Positions 21,549 through 32,000 of a stretch of 64,000 bases of DNA are shown here, in pieces. Origin of the DNA: Paracentrotus lividus (Eukaryota > Echinodermata > Echinoidea > Camarodonta > Echinidae); NCBI GenBank assembly GCA_940671915.1, contig CALNVZ010000313.1, positions 129,884 through 193,883 on the forward strand, given 5' to 3'. How positions within the stretch are numbered: position 1 is the stretch's first letter; every line of letters begins with the position of its first letter. The notes beneath the pieces were generated by a model that was not told where the DNA came from, did no database searches, and saw only the letters and a list, made by a program, of their open reading frames with translations. Both the position numbers and the translations under genes were made by a program.

Positions 21549-21846
21549 CACTGGCGTAGCGCATCCCCCCCCCCCACCTCTAACAAAAGAATTGCGTCCC
21601 GCTCGACCGATTATGCGGCGGTCACAACTCGCTATACCTTCGAGGAATCATGCAGGCACGTTGCATGTACGACGTGCAGGAATCGCAGAAGTTTACCCAG
21701 GACCTGTGCATGCATTGTGCATGCAACGCAGGCTACGTTGCATGCACGTCGTGTCCCGTAGCCTACGTTGAGTTGTGACCAACGCATTATGAATGCTCCA
21801 CCCCCCCCCCACTTTCAAAAGAAAGGAATTCGTGTCTACGCCCGTG
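21549..21846. mobile_element. Short hAT-like MITE carrying H2
   Basis: The left end is CACTGGCGTAGCGCA and the right end, reversed, is CACGGGCGTAGACAC. Flanks are TACCTGAC (21541-21548) and GACCTGAC (21847-21854), an 8-bp duplication with one change. C runs lie near both ends. Once the nested H2 MITE is removed only about 122 bp remain. Confidence 0.7.
21614..21786 (+). mobile_element. PIF/Harbinger-like MITE H2
   Basis: Starts TGCGGCGGTCACAACTCG and ends GAGTTGTGACCAACGCA, with TTA on each side (21611-21613 and 21787-21789). It is a deletion derivative of the H1/H3 family: 173 bp against 237-251, with the segment TTTTTCTACGAAATCCAT lost. Confidence 0.88.
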
Positions 21847-21854
21847 GACCTGAC

Positions 21855-22135
21855 TGTTAGGGTTTTATGTTATCATTTATTATAAAATATGCCCAAATTG
21901 GTTAAAAAACGAGATAGACTTGCACAAATTAAAGTTGAGGTCCAGTAAAATTTTGAAACATAGAGAGCGCCATGAGCGTCGAAAGACGGACCTGAGCGCT
22001 TTACAAGTACCCACTATTATTATTATTATTATTATTATAGATCGACGAATACCCAAAAAATGTGCACTCCTCATGCACGTTTAGGAGGCCCTCAGTTTAA
22101 AAAAATAATTTCAAACCCAACCCTCTGTGTGTGAA
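21855..22135 (+). mobile_element. Possible SINE or LINE 3' end with (ATT)n tail
   Basis: Contains GAGCGCTTTACAAGTACCCA followed by (ATT)8 (22012-22038). This tail style is shared with the LINE 2 and LINE 3 ends (GCGCT...(ATT)n). No A or B box was recognised, so the class is uncertain. Confidence 0.4.
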
Positions 22136-23176
22136 CCTTGACATTTTACCAATATACAGTCTTATAAATTATAATGAGATTCATGGTCACATCATGATAG
22201 TTTCATATCTCAAATAGTTTTTGAGATACTTGAATAACGAGGCAAATGCCTGTATTTTTCTTAGGTTTACCTTTGTGAACCTTGACATTTGACCTAAAAA
22301 TTGTATGACATTGGCTTCTAATGATACCTGTTATCATCAAGATCGAAGTTGATATGTTATCAAGCTTTTTCTTAAACCAATGTAATAACGAGATAAATCC
22401 CTGGAATTTCATAAGATGACCTTATGAACCTTGACCTTTCACCTACATTCTATAAGAATGAGATTGTCTTCTTATTGTGGTACATATTACTTTTAAATTT
22501 GAAGTTCATGGCTCAAGTGGTTCTAGTGTGCATATAGCATCACAATATTTCTAGGTCAATGTAACATTTTGACCCTTACATTAATTAATTGAATGCGAAT
22601 TCTGGATTACATATACAAATCTGTAAGTCTTAATAATATATTTATACATAACTTGACAATACTACACAAAATGGAGCTGTTTTAACTCCTTATTCGTATT
22701 GCGATCCTAAATTTGACCCCAAATGACCTTACTTTGACCCCTTATATGTACTGAACATGATTTTCTTATGTAGAAATAGGGTCAATTAATTTTCTTAAAA
22801 ACAAGAATTTTTTTGTTCTAAACAATTTTAGCTTGAGTAGGCCTCATATGCCTTTATGTGAAAGTCCGTTGACCTTTTGACATTTCCCGCCACAACTTCT
22901 TACTGGGAGGTCAGAGTATATAATCCTAAACACCTCTTTGTTCAGTAGAAAGAGACGAGTAATTTGCTGTGTCTTTTGATACTATTCGGGCCTTTTAAAA
23001 TTTTGACCCCCCCCCCCCATTGGCCCCAATTTGACCTTATTTTGACCCCTACGAGAGTTGCTGGGGGTTAGCAGGGGACTAACCAAGCTAATTTTGATTA
23101 GTGACCTCTAACCAACTCAAAACCACTTTCAAACTTTTGTTCCCCAAAAATACCCACGGGGTCTACACATTGGTAC
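22136..23176 (-). repeat. Right arm of the outer inverted-repeat element
   Basis: Reverse of 17176-17900 and then of 6139-6326. It preserves the uninterrupted target of MITE T1 (TTTTGATACTATTCGGG near 22975-22992). It carries GACCTT/TGACC words and a C run near 23008. Confidence 0.88.
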
Positions 23177-23778
23177 TCTACTTATTGTCTAGGGTGTTCC
23201 TATTGAAACATGCCCTAAGGAGTATTTTCCACGGTGGTCATATTGGATCACATACGGTAACATGTCAAACCATCAGTTTTGTACTGCCATAACTTTTTGT
23301 ATAATCTACTCATACGCCTCAATTGTCTTACTATAATCTCATTCAATGTTGATACACATATAGAAAATGTTCGGTATGATTTGGTTTAATAAATCAAGAC
23401 AAAAGGAACATGAACTTGAGCTTTTATTGCATTTTCTGGCTTTGTCTGAAACTTGTAAAAGTGTTCTAGCAGCTCATTGGTAATCTGAGACACTCTTTGA
23501 GTCATATCTTTGAAATGGAACATCCAATTGTGATAATTCAAGTTACAAGATGTTTTTTTTTTAAATGCTCTATCTAATAAGCCTAACAAAAACAACTTTA
23601 AAAATAACTTAACATTTAATGGACATCCCTACTAATATATTGACAAACTTTTTCGGCTTTTAATCAGCTTTTTGGGGCTAAATTCTTGAGGAATAGGACA
23701 AAGATATATTCATTTTCAATATCCATTAAAGAAATAACCTATGTTACGAGGGGAAAAAAAAATCGAGAACAATTCACT
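23177..23778. other. No gene or repeat recognised
   Basis: A/T-rich sequence. The only open frames are short and lack motifs. No partner elsewhere in the window was noticed. Confidence 0.5.
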
Positions 23779-23780
23779 TA

Positions 23781-24756
23781 GGGTAGATGTAGGGAATACC
23801 GGCCACTTAAGCTCATTTGCTTAATTAGGACATGAAAACAATAAAATCACAAAAGAAAAAGATTCTCATTGCTAGCTACATCATTCACTTTATTTCAAAA
23901 AAAAATTGAGTAATCAATATTTGTTTGAGGCAGTTATATGCAAATAATGACGTCATTGGTAAATTGTACGGCATTCCCTACAGTGTAGGAATACCGGACA
24001 GTATGTTTTACCCTTTTTTTGTATAAAGATCTGTCTGGAAGCACTGAATTTGAATGTAACCATCAACTTAACATGTTTGTATTGATTTTTTTATAACATT
24101 ATTCATTTTTAGAAGATTATATGCATTTTACTGCAAAATTTCAAAACACTCAGAATAACTTTATATCTCATGTAGATCATGACATATCACAATAATAATA
24201 AAGAAAAATAACATTTCAAATGTTCAAAACAATTTAATAAATAAATATAATACATTATATATGCAATACTATTTGATTCTACATGCTTAGCAACTCAACC
24301 CGGAAGTTAAACAAACGACCGTCAATGTGGTGTCGGTATTCCCTCACAAAAAAAAAAATGACTGACTAGCACTTTTCAACAAACTGCCACCCAATACACA
24401 GGCTTTGTACAGTGCAAACATCCATACACGTTTAGCCCACCCTCCACACATGTCCATAATGCATGAAATAGAGGTCATACCCCAATTCTATTTTTTATAC
24501 ATCACATTCTCTAAAATGTCAATTTTTACATCAGGCCATTTTTCAGGCTGCAAATTTTCCTACCTTGACGGATTTTGGTAGTTTCTCGGAGATTTCTCAC
24601 TTGTTGTTGTCGAATACAGCATTCAACCTTCCCAGACAGAACCACCTGACCAATAGATGCCGGTATTTTAACTCAGTTGATCTTATGTTGGCAGCTAGGG
24701 CTGGACATGTGGTGACCGTCCGATATTCCCTACTGTCCGCTATTCGTACATCTACC
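23781..24756. mobile_element. TA-target MITE T2, diverged relative of T1
   Basis: 976 bp. The left end GGGTAGATGTAGGGAATACC is matched in reverse at the right end (...GTACATCTACC), with TA on both sides (23779-23780 and 24757-24758). The second block (GGCCACTTAAGCTCATTTGC) lines up with T1 (GGCCCCCTAAGCTCATTTGC), and TTTTTACATCAGG near 24525 lines up with T1 near 14850. The length matches T1 (986 bp). It is a separate subfamily of one family, and no protein is encoded. Confidence 0.88.
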
Positions 24757-24758
24757 TA

Positions 24759-25773
24759 TTTCACATACCATAATTTTTTACATAAGAAACGAATCCTGAT
24801 CTTTAACTTTTGGCGTACGCGTACGCGTCCGGAGGGGGAAGAAATAATAAATATAGCTCGAGAGGAGAAATACGACAGATAAAGATTGAGAAATGAGAAG
24901 AAGAGAGAGATAGAGAAATAGAAAGGTTAAGGGGTTAAAACAATATTCATTATTATAGATATATATAAAACATTAGTTGCATGGAGATTAAGCCAGTCGT
25001 TTCCGATTCTCGCTAGGTTATATATACATCACGATAATGAGAGGGGTCGATTATTTGACATTTTGCTTGAACTAGTTTGTTTGTAACTATAATGATGTAA
25101 TGAAATGATAAGTATGCCAAATGCAGTAGGCATTGCAAGTTAAAAGTCCCGCTTTTATTTCAAAACTTACACCTGCGCTTTTAATGTATGGTGCTTAGTC
25201 AAACGTGCCATTGTCCAGAGGTGCGAAGCCGGCCGCTATGATCTTTAATCCATTATTTTATATAAATAATTTGAAAGAAACAGACCTTTTCGTTGCTATT
25301 CAGTAGGCTCATCGATCGAACCGTGCGTGCTGCACATGCATTACGCACTTCATGACTTTGCATTGTGAATCTACTGGACAGGAAGAAAGCGGAACTTCTG
25401 CCAAAATGACAGTTTTTTCTTTACAAAATAATGCGTCTTATATTCGGTTTTGATGACTATGCCTTACAGTGTTAGATAGAATATGTCTGCCCTTTCATGT
25501 TTACATTTACTAAAAATTATGAAAATGACCGAGTTAGATGCAAGGAGTAATGAAAGCACAAAACATGACCAATTTCTATAATACTGTCAGTGTACAAGAA
25601 ATCGCTCCGCCACAGGGGTAACAATCGCGTTTCACATGCCCGCTCTAAGGTTAAATAAAAAATTAAGAAATAAAGAGAAGCAGATTTTTTCTAAATGTGA
25701 TTTTACATTCCAATGGTTGGGTATTATGTTATGTTAAGTGCATTATTATTTATAAACACAGCAATATAGGTGA

Positions 25774-25811
<38 letters not shown>

Positions 25812-26774
25812 ACAGAATGGCTAACAGTGGACCTAACCCCTTTTAAAAATAAACTAAAGTAGACCTAACCCCCTTTGAAAATAAATTATTTTTTTTTGCC
25901 ATTTTTAAGGAGTTTTTCTTTGGAATTTCAAATTTTCCATGGAACTATCTCCTAGAGCTACTAAAAGTATGTAGATTTAGGCAAATAACTCAAATTTAAT
26001 CAAAAATGGACCTAACCCCTTTTGGAAACAAGCTCTTCATATAGAGATAATTATACCAACGTTTTAAAATTCGCTCATTATTATGGAACACTTTCTTTTT
26101 TTTTTTTTTTTTCCTTCTTGTTAGGCAAGCACTAAGGGGTTCTACTGCATGATTGTGGCATGTTATTGTTTGTACTTTTTTTATGCAAGCACAAGGGGTT
26201 ATATCCAAGGAAGTACAAGCCCTGGAGATCTCGCTTCAAAGCCGCGAAAAGAAAATAATTATGCCAAGCATGACTGTGATCAACTGGATCTCCCGTGCAG
26301 ATGGATAGACAAAAGATCCCCACTTGGCTGCACTCGTATGGGTCACTTTCAAAAGGAGATATTCTTTTGTACTTGAAATTACTTTTCGCTACCACTCGTC
26401 TGAAAATTGTGAGCAATATAAAATGTGTTCTTTGCGAGGCATGCGAAAATAAATAATACAATATTTTCTGAAGTAGTAATCAAAACTACTCGACTAGGAA
26501 TTTGTGGACACTAATCTGAAATATTGGCATCATAAATGGCACATTTCATAACAAGTTTGAGCCCCTTTTTGTTGACCTGAGCAAAACATAAATGAAAAGA
26601 AACGCGTCTGAATTGGAACTTTGCCAAATAAAAAGGTGTGAAATCGGAATGTTTTACTTTGTGTTCATTGTTAATGACATCAATCGAAGACACTCGAAGA
26701 TGCTGGATTATTATTATTATTATGTACATATATATTTTGGGGAAATTAAATTCTTTTTAAAGGCGTAAAAATGA
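24759..26774. other. Unassigned stretch, possibly 5' intron of the membrane-protein gene
   Basis: No exon could be supported. It contains poly-A near 25776-25810, poly-T at 26096-26112, and a block at 25550-25655 resembling 62745-62865 (GTACAAGAAATCGC...ACAATCGCG). Three TGGACCTAACCCCTTTT words occur at 25828-26020, the last followed by GGAAACAAGCTCTTCAT. That last block is the terminal sequence of the MITE at 56737. A 75-codon open frame at 26149-26376 has cysteines but no splice support. Confidence 0.45.
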
Positions 26775-27172
26775 AAAAATAATTTTTTATCCGATTCAAA
26801 TTTAGTTTCGATGCCTTCCCGTCATAGTCGGCAGTGGAAATAGTGATAATTACGTTCATCCAATAAAACTAAGAAATACATAAGAAATGATAGAATAGAA
26901 GATGAAATAAGGATAAAACAACAAACGTAACTCAATGTAAGTGTCTGTGTGACTGCAGCATTAATGCTACAGTCACACAGACACTTACGTTGAGTTACGT
27001 CCGGTTGCGTCCAAAAATTATTTTCTTTTCTTCGGATCCCCACGGATGCTTACCCGTCATATTAAGCAGTAGAAATATTGATAATTTCGTTCATCCAGTA
27101 AAACAATAAAATACATAAGACTGAAATGATAGAATAGAAGATGAAATAAGATTACACCAACACAAACGTATC
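26775..27172 (+). repeat. Direct duplication of about 160 bp
   Basis: 26780-26962 and 27012-27172 (continuing at 28579 after the mariner-like insertion) share TTCGTTCATCCA.TAAAAC, AATGATAGAATAGAAGATGA and AAGTGTCTGTGTGACTG. The second copy was later split at a TA by the hairpin element. Confidence 0.8.
26925..27000. repeat. 76-bp near-perfect palindrome, no spacer
   Basis: Two 38-bp arms, from ACGTAACTC to AGCATT and its mirror, meet with no loop. They have two mismatches (AATG against AACG; CTGCAG against CTGTAG). It spans the junction of the direct duplication. Confidence 0.95.
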
Positions 27173-27174
27173 TA

Positions 27175-27983
27175 CAGGGTGTATCAATAAAAACGGGACA
27201 GTTTTGAAAAGTCTGTCAAAATTTCCTTTCAAATTATTATGTCTATATTTTTATGTTAATAGATGCTCTGAAGTCTTTTCTTTCAAATGCCATTTAAAAT
27301 ATTAAGTTTCGTTCATGCTTGAGCGCACAAAGAACGTTTTTGTCGGGGGCTCAAAAAAAGGCTTGCGCACAAAATGGAAGAAAATGAGAAATACGATCAT
27401 CAGACTTTTTGCTAATCAGCAGACTTACTCTTAACCCTTGCATTATCTTTGCCATTATTTTCGAATTATGCCATCAAAATTCATTTACACAGCTATTTAT
27501 TTAATAGAAATGTTTTTCTTTCTTTTTCCACATGTTAACATGTTATCTTTTGGCATTGAATATTCCTTTTTTAAAAAATAATAATAATAATAATAATTGT
27601 CAACCCAAGACAAGGGGATTTGGTTGGTGGGTTGATTATTTGATTGAGTGATTGCTTTGTTTTGTTGTTTGTTTGTTTGTTTGATTGATTGTTTGATTGA
27701 TGGATTGATTTATTATTTGATCGATTGATCGAATGAATGATTGATAGATTGACCATTTTGAATGATTGATCGTTTGATTAATTCATTTGTTTCTTTGAAT
27801 GATTGACCGATTACTTTTTGATTGATTGTTCAAATGATTGATTAAATCGTTGGAAGAATCATAGGAAATCGACTCAAAAGACTAACATAATTATTGACCA
27901 GTGAAAAGTAACAATCAGTCCGAATGGGAGTAACTGATTCAGAATAATGTTTCAGAATAAATAAAACCCTTTGAATTAACCAC

Positions 27984-28022
<39 letters not shown>

Positions 28023-28576
28023 TTTTGTTTTGTTTTGTTTTTTTTTTTAAACCTCCGACAAGAAATTTCCGTGTTCGCTCAAGCATGAACGAAACAAATA
28101 AACAAAGCAATCAAATCAATCAATCAATCAATCAAATAAACAATCAATTAAACAACCAACCAAATCCCCTTTCTGATGGGTTGACAAAACAAAAGTTTAA
28201 AGGAATATTTATTGTAAAAAGATAACATATTAAAATGAAAACAAAAACAAAAAATAAATAGCTTTGTAAGTGAATTTCAAATTATAATTCGAAAGAAAAT
28301 GGCAAAGATAAAGAACAAATTAGAGGAAGACTGCTGATTAGCAAGAAGTCTGATGATCGTAATTCTCAATTTTTCCATTTGTGCGCAAGCAGTTTTTTGA
28401 GCCCCCGACAAAAATGTTCTGTGTGTACTCAAGCATGAACGACACTCATTTGTTTTAATTGCATTTGAAAGATAAGACTTCAGAGCATCTATTAACATAA
28501 AAATATAGACATCATGATTTGAAACGAAATTTTGACAGACTTTTCAAAACTGTCCCGTTTTTATTGATACGCACTG
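27175..28576. mobile_element. Mariner-like non-autonomous hairpin element
   Basis: The ends read CAG.G.GTATCAATAAAAAC and GGGACAGTTTTGAAAAGTCT in both inverted arms. TA lies on each side (27173-27174 and 28577-28578), and the duplicated flank shows the empty site. Arms of about 400 bp pair (blocks TAATAGATGCTCTGAAGTC, GGGGGCTCAAAAAA and GCTAATCAGCAGACTT). The inner part pairs as well (GGATTTGGTTGG against CCAACCAAATCC; TTGATTGATTG against CAATCAATCAA). Nearly the whole 1.4 kb is one hairpin, with a poly-T run near 27987-28020. No transposase. Confidence 0.9.
27987..28050. repeat. Poly-T tract in hairpin loop
   Basis: More than 30 T then TGTTTTGTTTTG and T9. Located near the hairpin centre; the true length is doubtful because homopolymers are error-prone. 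Confidence 0.9.
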
Positions 28577-28780
28577 TATACGTAAGTGTCTGTGTGACTG
28601 TAGCATTAGTCTTAAAAGACCACAAACGTCCACATGACTTTTAAGTTTCTGTCCAAATTTTGGCAAACTTGATAGTAAGAATATCAAATTCAACAAAGTT
28701 ATTTTTCTTTCATATTTATATTGCGTTTAAAATACAAATAATCACCGCATTGTGGTATTCATTTCAAGATTTTTCTGTAG

Positions 28781-28882
28781 CGGACACGCCCACAAGACCA
28801 AGCGAAGAGCAATCTACCAAGGACGAATCCTCTACGTTTACATTTCCATCCAGCACTTCCAGCACCGAGACTCCAATGGAAG
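28781..28882 (+). CDS. Internal exon: Ser/Thr-rich stalk of a membrane protein
   Basis: A 102-bp exon preceded by a pyrimidine-rich acceptor (TTTTTCTGTAG) and followed by a donor GTATGC. Read in phase 1 it gives DTPTRPSEEQSTKDESS then TFTFPSSTSSTETPMEG. There is no stop. Ser, Thr, Pro and Glu make up most of the residues, as in O-glycosylated extracellular stalks. The last G joins the next exon (34113) to form Gly and keep the frame, and both ends are phase 1. Codon use is G/C-rich against the A/T-rich surroundings. I do not recognise the gene. Upstream exons were not identified in the window. Confidence 0.7.
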
Positions 28883-28936
28883 GTATGCGGTTCCTACAAT
28901 TGTCTTTACATGTACCGATCTTAAAATCAAGCCATT

Positions 28937-28961
28937 TTTTTTTTTTTTTTTTGGGGGGGGT

Positions 28962-28998
<37 letters not shown>
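28937..28998. repeat. Poly-T / G7 / poly-T tract
   Basis: T18 then G8TGG then about 40 T. It lies at the boundary between the exon-side intron and the large inverted repeat. The length is probably unreliable. It creates a false phenylalanine-rich open frame. Confidence 0.9.
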
Positions 28999-28999
<1 letters not shown>

Positions 29000-29012
29000 A
29001 AGCTTACTGTCA

Positions 29013-32000
29013 GGTGCTTGTCAGGATTTCAGGGGGGCCATCTAACGAGGGCGAAGTGCAGGCTCCGCTACCCCGAAATTACGGGGAAAGTTTCCCCAAA
29101 ACAAGCAAAATTCTTTTTATAGTGTGGCATCCAATGGGGAATATTTAGGTTTCGTTTGCAAGTCATGTTCACGTTTGCAACATGTATATGTTCTACTTGA
29201 TCACACAAATCAGAAAATATATGTCGCCAATTTTTGTAATGACCTTTTGTGACCCAAATTGAAGGTCAAAGGTCAGGCTTCATTAACATAAACATTGTGT
29301 CAAATTTGATATCATCTTTTTTAAAACTAGCAATTAGGTCTATTATTATTTTTTCCATCCGACCTGGCAGTCAGTTTTTAACAATATGCAGATTGGTCTA
29401 TTATGCGTAATTGAATTCATAATTGAGTCAAGCTTAACGACGATAGGACATAACATATCCATAGACAATATAAATAACAGTAATAATAATGCATATTTAT
29501 ATAGCGCCTTTTTTATTAACAAAAGGTAGATACAAGGCGCTTATTAACATTAACAATTACCATAGTACAATATATTCAACAATTTGTAAATGTCACATCA
29601 GAACGAGTGCTGGCGAGAATAAAACATGAATCATACTAGCCTAATTTTGTTGACAAATTCTGATGACCCTTATGACCTTGAAATTAGGTCAAAGGTCAAT
29701 TTACATGATGATTAACATACTGGAAATGGCAGGTTGTTAATCATTCGTTCGATTCGTTCGATTAGACGCACGCTTCACTGACGCTTCATAGAGAAGCGTA
29801 CAAATCAGCGTTGCATTCTCGTTTCAAAATCCGTACTATTTTGGTGCGATAGCACAACTCTAAACTCCTAGCAGAATACGGGCCATAGAGTTGCAAGTTG
29901 GGGTCTATCGTCCTCAAACGGACTATTTCATCATGCATTGCAATATAGCGTGGACTTGCCCTATTTTAACCATCAGGTGTTTTAACATAATAGATATGGT
30001 GTTACACAGTCCTGTTATGCTGCAGACACACAAACACTAACGACTTCCACCTCGTCAAGGGGGTATCTTACTGGTTGCGAACCCAGGCGAATTTACAGAG
30101 TGTTTTTCCAAAAGGAGTTAGGTCAAATTTTAGCCATTCTAAAAAAATTAAGGTTTTTTAATTAACCTATATTGCAGTATTTTTTAATGCAATGAACTTA
30201 AAATAAAATGATACCCCACCATGGAAATGTAAAATAACATTTAGAAAAAAACTTATCAATTCTACTCCATGTAAAATGTAAAGTTAACGTATACCAATGT
30301 GCGGCATTAAATCGTAATTAAACAAGGCGCGTCCATTATCTAAGAGGCCAGACGCAACAAAGTGACGTTGGAAATACGGCTGAAAAGCGCAGAAATCTAT
30401 ACAGCTGGCTGCAATAATAAATTAGCTCACAAAAACTCCCGTAAGAAGACTTCCCTGCAGTCGAATGGTATTGTCCGTTCGGTTGAGCAATCTACTCGTG
30501 GAGATGAAAGCAATTGATGAACTTTTATCATGTTGTTAGTTAATAGATTCTCCAGACCAGATGGAGGAAATACACATTGGGCAAGCTTATAACGTTATTG
30601 TGCTGAAGTTGTAATCAGAATATGCAATTCATATAGATTGATACTCAAAACAATGAAATAGATTGTGAACTTGTCACAAGTCTTGTGAAGACGCCGCTTA
30701 CATGTTTCTAGGCGATATGCATGTGATAAGCGTAAATATTGACTAGTCGAGGAAAGAACCTCTTATGATTATGTTCAAAGTGACAGAACTTTTTTAAATC
30801 AATTAAAATGAATGTACCATCTCCGGAAAGCTGAGAATTCAAGCATTTAATTGCCCTGTGAACAATAAGCTATAATAGTATAATGCGGCATCGAGGATCA
30901 AAACTATGCAGCGCATGAGCTATTTTGAGAGCAAATATACCATATTGTACAGGAATTTGATCTGACTAGGCTTTCGAATTGACACAAGTGACAGGACTTT
31001 TTTTCCCTTTGCAATAAGTTATTCCTATTTTTGAAAAATTCAGACTCTTAGCATATTCATTCAAGTTGAACATTTCTTTGAAAAGGTAATTGCTCTCCAC
31101 AATAAAGAAAAAAAAGTGAAAAACTGTCCAAAAAAAAAAAAAAAATCAATGGGCACGTTCGCTTTGAGTAGAATGGTAGCGCCCTCTATCTGTTAAGTTT
31201 ACAACTAGAATTGATATGTCTGCGGGTCTTCATTTTTTTTCTTTTAAATTCTCATTTTTTTGGACGTAACCCTTTATGGAAATAAACTGGATCGAACCCC
31301 TTCTATGCGTGTGTGTGGGTGCGTTTGAGTGTGCGTGTGTGTTTGTGTGTTCTTATCTTTGTGTGTATTTGTGAGAAATCACTTCTGCACGTAGTTTCGA
31401 CTTTAAAAAATGGAAATTATATCTAGCACATATGACACCAACATTGCCAGGAGTTCCAATATTTTATTTCCAAAAGGGCTAAGATCCAGTTTATTTCCAA
31501 AAGGGGTTAGGTCCAAAAAATTGCAATTTTAACCCTTCGGATGCGACGGGCTTCTAGAGAAGCCGAGCGAGGTGTTCAGTCTGCTACGACGGTCTTCTAC
31601 AGAAGCCAAGATAATTCCCTAATATTAGGGATGGCCACACAAAAGCAAAAAGCCACTGTGACTAGAATGGTTTCTACTTCACTGTATGGATGTAGTCACC
31701 CATGCATTTACAATGCAAAAAATAACCTATGCACTGCCTACTCAATAATACACAGGCAGAGAAATTGCAAAATTTTCAATAAAAAACAGCTTTCGAAATT
31801 GTATGGTAGCATCAGAACGAGTGCTGGCGAGAATAAAACATGAATCATACTAGCCTAATATTGTTACCAAATTCTGATGACCCTTATGACCTTGAAATTA
31901 GGTCAAAGGTCAATTTATATGATGATCAACAAACTGGACAGGGCATAATTTTTATAAAAGACCCAATTTTCTGTGAACTTTGACCTTACGTCTAGGTCAA

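Larger units (their letters stand above)
6139..23176. mobile_element. Outer composite inverted-repeat element (level 0 of the nest)
   Basis: The left end (6139-6326) is matched in reverse by 22985-23176. Both carry the blocks AATGTGTAG, TTGGGAACAAA, CACTTTCAAA and TAGCAGGGGACTAACC. The left arm resumes at 17174, after the nested insertions, and pairs with the right arm inward to about 22290. Mechanism and class are unknown: no transposase is visible and no target duplication was found at the tips. It hosts all the nested insertions listed below. Removing them leaves roughly 5 kb of arm and spacer sequence. Confidence 0.65.

Noticed and set aside
26149..26376. 75-codon frame with Cys pattern (HDCDQLDLPCRW...GC...FFCT)
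   Set aside because: Looks faintly like a small Cys-rich domain, but spacing fits no family I can name. There is no supported splice donor and it ends in a stop, so I would not call an exon.
28660..29148. 162-codon plus-strand frame covering the stalk exon
   Set aside because: It runs through splice sites and a poly-T tract and uses a frame that does not join the transmembrane exon. Only 28781-28882 is kept as an exon.
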